Below are positions 39,660 to 43,679 of a stretch of DNA of 43,679 bases, piece by piece. A program made the position numbers and the translations under genes. Origin of the DNA: JAAYYF01 sp040255585 (GTDB lineage: Bacteria > Deinococcota > Deinococci > Deinococcales > Trueperaceae); NCBI GenBank assembly GCA_040255585.1, contig JBDZVI010000016.1, forward strand, positions 1 to 43,679, given 5' to 3'. The notes under the pieces are model-generated. The model was not told where the DNA came from. It ran no database searches and saw only the letters and a list, made by a program, of their open reading frames with translations. The number at the start of each line of letters is the position of its first letter. Position 1 is the stretch's first letter.

Positions 39660-40403
39660 CTATCTAGCGCGCCACCGTGCCGCCAAGGTCTTGGCACGCA
39701 AGTACGGCGCGAGCACGCGGTATAGAAGGCGCCGGTTGGCGGGGACGCGCCTCCCCAGGCCCTCCTGGATGGCGAACTGGCAGGGGGCGCAGAGCCCGCA
39801 CGGCTTGCCGGCGCGGGGCGTGTGGCAGAACCACGTCTCCTCGAGCAGGTGAGCGTAGCCGTGCTCGGTCGCCCTTGCCTGCATGTCGAGCTTGCTCAAC
39901 CGCAGGATCGGGAACCGGAACTGCCGAAAGAGGATCGCGTTCGGAGAGTCGTCGCCGGGGCGGACGGCGTAGGTGCTTCCGGACCCATCGTCCACCGACT
40001 CGATGTGGTCCTTGATCGCGAAGTGGGCGCGGTCGTCGACGTGGATCGCCAGTTCGAGTCGGATGCCCTTGGTGAGCGCGTACTCCGCTAACCACACGTA
40101 CTGCCCGCCGATGTACACCTGCTGCATGACCGCCTTGTAGGCCTGTCGGATCTGCTCGTCACGCGGTACGGCCGTCCTGTGCTGGACGACGGTAGGCAGG
40201 ATCCGGTCCTCCGCCGCGGGATCGAGCAGGAGCGCTCCAGCGCGTATCCGCGCCATGGCCGCCAACTCGGCGTCGGTGGACGGCCTGGGCGGGTCGTCGA
40301 TGACGTAGTGAGGCTGGACCGTCAGCCGCTGCTGCAGAACGGCCTCTAGTAGGCGGAAGGTCGAGTCCCATCCGCCGGTCCAAAGCAGGTCGATGTGCTG
40401 CAT
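39660..40403 (-). CDS. QueC-like PP-loop protein with zinc-cluster cysteines
   Basis: A 247-residue protein. The N-terminal PP-loop reads LLWTGGWDSTFRLLEAVL (about 7-24), a variant of the S-G-G-x-D-S ATP-pyrophosphatase motif. Near residues 190-206 four cysteines are spaced as C-x8-C-x2-C-x2-C (CHTPRAGKPCGLCAPC), the zinc site of QueC (7-cyano-7-deazaguanine synthase). The middle part departs from QueC. It probably adenylates a carboxylate or thiolates or amidates a substrate; no other queuosine gene is nearby. TAGAAT ends 6 nt before ATG 40403 with no ribosome site, suggesting a leaderless transcript; GTG 40406 is one codon upstream. Confidence 0.75.
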   Translation of the reverse strand: MQHIDLLWTGGWDSTFRLLEAVLQQRLTVQPHYVIDDPPRPSTDAELAAMARIRAGALLLDPAAEDRILPTVVQHRTAVPRDEQIRQAYKAVMQQVYIGGQYVWLAEYALTKGIRLELAIHVDDRAHFAIKDHIESVDDGSGSTYAVRPGDDSPNAILFRQFRFPILRLSKLDMQARATEHGYAHLLEETWFCHTPRAGKPCGLCAPCQFAIQEGLGRRVPANRRLLYRVLAPYLRAKTLAARWRAR

Positions 40404-40409
40404 CACCGC

Positions 40410-40415
40410 ATTCTA
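40410..40415 (-). promoter_or_regulatory. -10 box TAGAAT of the QueC-like gene
   Basis: TAGAAT on the minus strand exactly 6 nt before ATG 40403. A weak TTGGCT lies about 15 nt further upstream. Confidence 0.45.
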
Positions 40416-40473
40416 TGGGGCCCAGGACGGAGCCAACGGGTCATCCCGACGCCTCGTACGGTCGCGCTATAGC

Positions 40474-43380
40474 TCATCCGCCAGGCGGCCGGACGGTCTG
40501 GACGGTGCGCTTTCCAGCCAGCCTGATATGAACCGCGCCGCTCGGTGCGCTGCCGACCAGGAGCCGCGCGGTCTCCGGATGGCACGTGAGATAGAGAAGC
40601 TGGTGTCGCCGAGCCAGCTCTACGAGCGAGCGAGCCAGGCGTTCGGCGCGCTCGGGGTCGGCGTTGACCATGACCTCGTCGAGCACGAGCGGCATGGCCG
40701 CGTGCCCACTCGAGAAAGACTCGACGAGACCGAAGCGGATGGCGAGGTACAGCTGTTCTTGCGTGCCCCTGCTCAGCGTTCCGACCTCGGACGGCTCGTC
40801 CGCCGGCGTGAACGCGCGTAGCGCGCCGTCGTCGCCGAGATGGACGCGCACGTAGCGACCGCCCGTCACCTCGGCTAGGTGGTGGCCCGTCCTGCGGAGT
40901 ACCTCCGGCACCTTCTCGCGTTCGTAGGCGGCCCTGGTCGAGGAGATCAGGTCCTTGGCGAGACGCGCGACGAGCCACCGGCGCGCCTCGAGGCGGGCGC
41001 TGTTTCCCGAGGACTCGAGCGCGGCCAGGTAGCCGGGGAGGTCGGCCGAGCGCCCGAGGTCGTCTAGGGTCTGCTTCAGCGCCCCCGTGCGTCGGGTGAG
41101 TTCATCGGCTTGTCGTTCGAGGTCTTCTGCCCGGGCTCGCCACTGGGTGAGCCCCTGCTCCCATGCTTGCGGGTCGCGTTCGTCCAACGCGGTCGCAGCC
41201 TCCGCTGCCCTCGATCCGAAGAGGGTCTCCAGCTTCTGCTGACCGGCTCCGATCAGGTTCGTCATACGCCCGCGCTTCTCCGCCAGGTCGGCCTCCAAGG
41301 CCTCGGCGCTCGCCGCGGCCTGGAGCCACTCGCCCACCGCCACGGACGGGCCGAGGCCGTCGAACGGGCGCCCCACCTCGGCGGCCAGAGCCTTGGTCCG
41401 CGTTTCGAACGTCCGGGCGGAGGCGCGGGCCTGCTTGAGCTTCACCGTTACGGCCGTGAGCCTAGCGACCTTGGTTTGCAGGTCGGCGATCCGGCCGAGG
41501 AGCGCCGGCATCGTCTCCGGCGTGGCACCGGTCGGCGCTTTGACCGAGCGACACCACTCCTCCCACTCGGCCGTGCTCGTCGCGCGCGCGGCACTCAAGG
41601 CGGCCGCCCGCCCCTCCAACTGCTGCACGGCGCGGCGTCGCTGGGCGAGTTCGGCCTTGGCGCCGGCGAGGGCCGCGAGGGCGCCGGAGCCCGCCTCGTA
41701 GAGGGCGAGACGGTCTTCGACCTCCCTGGCGGCGGCGCGAGCCTCGGGCGCCCCCGCGTCGGGAGCGAGCCCCAAGCGCGCGCGTGCATCGCCTAGCGCC
41801 GCCTCGGACCGCCCTACGTCGAGGCTGGCTTCGGCGGCGTTGGCGCGCAGCTCCGCCACCGCGGAGTCAGCGGCCGACAGCCCGCGCGGAGGCCAGAGCA
41901 GGAGGCCGAGCAGAACGCCCAGAGCCGCCGCGACGCCGGCGACCGCCGGGCGTCCCTCCCACTCGATGACCGCCACGGCGGCGGCGGCGAGGACAGTCAG
42001 TCCGAACGCCACCCAGCGTCTGGCGAGCGCAGCCGTGGTGCGCTCGCCCACCTGCTGGAGTTTGGCGAGCAGGTCCGCATGACGCGAGCGCGCCGCGTTC
42101 AGGTCGTCGAAGCGGTCGAGTAACGTCGCGATACCGAGGCGCCGTTCCCGCGCCCTCGCGAGGAGGGTCTCCAGGGCCTTGCGGGGGTCCGCCGCGGGGC
42201 CGTGGGCGGGCCTGCCGGCTTCTGTCGCCCACGTATCTACCTTGGCCGTCGCGAGAGCGAGGCCGCGCTCGGCCGCGCTCAGCTCTTGTCGTGCGGTCTC
42301 GAGCGCGACCTCGACCTTGTCGAGGGCCGTGGCGGCCGCGGCGGCGGCGGCCCGGGCGACCTCGGTCCGCGCGTTCCAAGCTCCGGCGTCGGCGAACGCC
42401 GCTAGTCGGGGTGGGCCCCACTCCGGCCCAAGGCTACGCAGGCCGTTGAGGCTCGCCTCGACGAGATCCCGCTGCTCGGCTTCGAGTTCCGCCGCGTCGG
42501 CCTTGGCCCTGCGATACGCCTCGAGGTCGGCCGCGAGGTCCCTGATAGCTCCGGCGGCGCGGAGCCACGTGCTCGGCGGCGTTCCGCCGGCCCCGGGAGC
42601 GTTGAGCGCCTCTTCCTCGAGGCTCAGCCGTCTCAGGTCGTCCAGCGCGGCGGCTCGGCCGCTCCAGTCCGGCCAGAGCTGCAACAGCTTCTCGTACCAG
42701 AGTGCGGTAGCCGTCGCCTCCCGCTGGTCGTGGCGGAGGGAGTCGGCTTCGGAGCCCGTGGCTGCCAGCTCGCTGGCGAGCTGCGCATAGCGCCTGGCTT
42801 CCGAGCGGGCTCGGCTGGCGCCGTTACGTGCCTCGGCCAGCTCCTGCGCCAGGTCGCCGAGTACCGACTGAGCGCGCGGTTTGAGCAACTCGGTCGTCAC
42901 GGCCTCGAGGTGGGCCGTGGCAGCGCTGGCGCTCCTTCCCGCGCCTGCCACGGCGGCCGAGTAGAGTCGTTCCCTGACGGCCCCGTCGGTAAGCGCGTCG
43001 AACGACTGCAGCTCCGAGGGCCCGAAGGCGAACACGTTGCGGTAGACGTTCCCGTCGAGGTTCCCGACCAGACGGTCGAGCTGCGCGAGGTCCAGCCGCG
43101 TGCCCGTCTCGGTATCCAGCAGCCGCGAGGTCGAGCGAGCTCCGTTACGCTCCAGGCGGTAGCTCTTCGCCCCGTCGTGGAGCGTGACGCTCCCGCGCAA
43201 CGGCTCCCCTTGGCCGCGCTCCGCGAACAGGATGGCCCTCACGAAGGCCAACAGCGTGCTCTTGCCGGCCTCGTTGGGCCCCTCGAGCACGACGAGGCCA
43301 GGCTTGGCGGAGGGTGCGAGGTCGAACTCGACCTCCTTGAGCCCGCGGAACTCGTGCACTTCCACTCTGCCGAGGTACAC
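40474..43380 (-). CDS. YhaN-like SMC/Rad50-type ATPase
   Basis: A 968-residue AAA_27-type protein. The N-terminal half-ATPase has VHEFRGLKEVEFDL and Walker A GPNEAGKST near 33-41; the C-terminal half has the signature LSRGTQEQLYLAIRFGL near 867 and Walker B PLVLDEVMVNAD near 897. Between them are long Ala/Glu/Arg-rich coiled coils, broken near 457-497 by two hydrophobic segments (FGLTVLAAAAVAVIEWEG and VAGVAAALGVLLGLLLWPP). This architecture matches Bacillus YhaN, where membrane segments sit at the coiled-coil tip. It probably works with a metallophosphoesterase nuclease encoded just upstream, like SbcC with SbcD, in DNA end processing. The nuclease gene ends 3 nt before this ATG. Confidence 0.88.
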   Translation of the reverse strand: MYLGRVEVHEFRGLKEVEFDLAPSAKPGLVVLEGPNEAGKSTLLAFVRAILFAERGQGEPLRGSVTLHDGAKSYRLERNGARSTSRLLDTETGTRLDLAQLDRLVGNLDGNVYRNVFAFGPSELQSFDALTDGAVRERLYSAAVAGAGRSASAATAHLEAVTTELLKPRAQSVLGDLAQELAEARNGASRARSEARRYAQLASELAATGSEADSLRHDQREATATALWYEKLLQLWPDWSGRAAALDDLRRLSLEEEALNAPGAGGTPPSTWLRAAGAIRDLAADLEAYRRAKADAAELEAEQRDLVEASLNGLRSLGPEWGPPRLAAFADAGAWNARTEVARAAAAAAATALDKVEVALETARQELSAAERGLALATAKVDTWATEAGRPAHGPAADPRKALETLLARARERRLGIATLLDRFDDLNAARSRHADLLAKLQQVGERTTAALARRWVAFGLTVLAAAAVAVIEWEGRPAVAGVAAALGVLLGLLLWPPRGLSAADSAVAELRANAAEASLDVGRSEAALGDARARLGLAPDAGAPEARAAAREVEDRLALYEAGSGALAALAGAKAELAQRRRAVQQLEGRAAALSAARATSTAEWEEWCRSVKAPTGATPETMPALLGRIADLQTKVARLTAVTVKLKQARASARTFETRTKALAAEVGRPFDGLGPSVAVGEWLQAAASAEALEADLAEKRGRMTNLIGAGQQKLETLFGSRAAEAATALDERDPQAWEQGLTQWRARAEDLERQADELTRRTGALKQTLDDLGRSADLPGYLAALESSGNSARLEARRWLVARLAKDLISSTRAAYEREKVPEVLRRTGHHLAEVTGGRYVRVHLGDDGALRAFTPADEPSEVGTLSRGTQEQLYLAIRFGLVESFSSGHAAMPLVLDEVMVNADPERAERLARSLVELARRHQLLYLTCHPETARLLVGSAPSGAVHIRLAGKRTVQTVRPPGG

Positions 43381-43383
43381 GCT

Positions 43384-43679
43384 TCAGACCCCGCTTCCCG
43401 CGTCGCTCAACAGGTCGAAGGCGAGCGTCTCCGCCTCGGCCCAGATGTCGTCCGCCTCGGCCAGCAGGCGGTCCAAGCCGAGCTCCTGCCTCACGGCCTG
43501 CAGGCTTCGGTTCCCTAGCAACTCGTCTAGGAGTCGACCAACGGCCTCGGGCGCCTCATGCCTGCGTTCCATGCTCACCTCGAGCAGGTCGGCCACGAAG
43601 TCGCCCGCCGCCATGCGCGCCGCTCGGTCGAGCGGCGGCCTGGTCGAGATCCTGACCTCGTCCCACCAGACCCCGTCCG
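43384..43679 (-). CDS. Probable exonuclease (YhaO/SbcD-like), C-terminal fragment
   Basis: The frame is open to the right edge of the window, so only the last 97 codons are seen: DGVWWDEVRISTRPPLDRAARM, cut here, then AAGDFVADLLEVSMERR and a helical, acidic tail ending LLSDAGSGV. No catalytic motif is in view. The assignment rests on position: 3 nt upstream of a YhaN-like ATPase gene, where YhaO-type DNA repair exonucleases are normally encoded, and on the helical tail. It could also be another partner protein. Confidence 0.5.
   Translation of the reverse strand, partial: DGVWWDEVRISTRPPLDRAARMAAGDFVADLLEVSMERRHEAPEAVGRLLDELLGNRSLQAVRQELGLDRLLAEADDIWAEAETLAFDLLSDAGSGV

Overview
The window is a GC-rich bacterial chromosome segment, most likely a scaffold from a draft or metagenome assembly because it carries a run of exactly 100 Ns (29564-29663). 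There is no rRNA, tRNA, CRISPR array, insertion sequence or phage module. Gene content (many sugar and amino-acid ABC importers, several 4-bp start/stop overlaps, a YhaN-type ATPase) and several genes whose start codon follows a TANNNT -10 box by only about 6 nt (leaderless promoters) fit the Deinococcota, perhaps a Truepera relative. That placement is inference from style, not from a marker gene.

Layout. 1-2694: end of an amidase gene, a small CxxC Rdx (SelW-like) protein, a D-2-hydroxyacid dehydrogenase whose best start is an ACG, a single-domain rhodanese and a VapBC-type toxin-antitoxin pair. 2766-5998 (minus): a xylose-type sugar ABC importer (binding protein, single-domain ATPase, permease) behind a hairpin-rich leader and a perfect 21-bp tandem duplication. 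6345-9359 (minus): a large ATPase with helical TPR-like repeats and no recognisable output domain. 9483-12087 (minus): DUF1684 protein, DSD1-type PLP enzyme and a GNAT acetyltransferase. 12292-13554: an MFS transporter. 13630-14955 and 24662-26071 (both minus): the TldE/PmbA and TldD halves of a metalloprotease, separated by about 10 kb.

15581-24579 (plus) is the most coherent system: a consensus-like promoter with an inverted-repeat operator, then binding protein, MalF-like permease carrying an extra block of about 200 residues, MalG-like permease, a GH3 NagZ-like hexosaminidase, a GH18 glycosidase, a ROK repressor, and a LacI-type sugar-sensor domain protein that lacks a DNA-binding domain. 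It looks like an amino-sugar oligosaccharide (chitin or peptidoglycan fragment) uptake and breakdown operon with its own two-protein regulator.

26118-30546: a secreted or lipid-anchored hypothetical protein, a class II-like sirtuin, a secreted Gmad2-domain protein interrupted by a DGQA-type repeat and the assembly gap, and an RHH-PIN toxin-antitoxin pair. 30614-39550 (minus) may be one long transcription unit: a TetR regulator with a near-perfect 23-bp palindrome over its own promoter, a KASIII-like thiolase-fold enzyme, an acyl-CoA synthetase, an alpha/beta hydrolase, then livKHMGF. The logic suggests import, CoA activation and processing of an unidentified carboxylic acid. 39660-40403: a stand-alone QueC-like PP-loop protein. 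40474 to the end: a YhaN-like SMC/Rad50-type ATPase and the tail of its likely nuclease partner.
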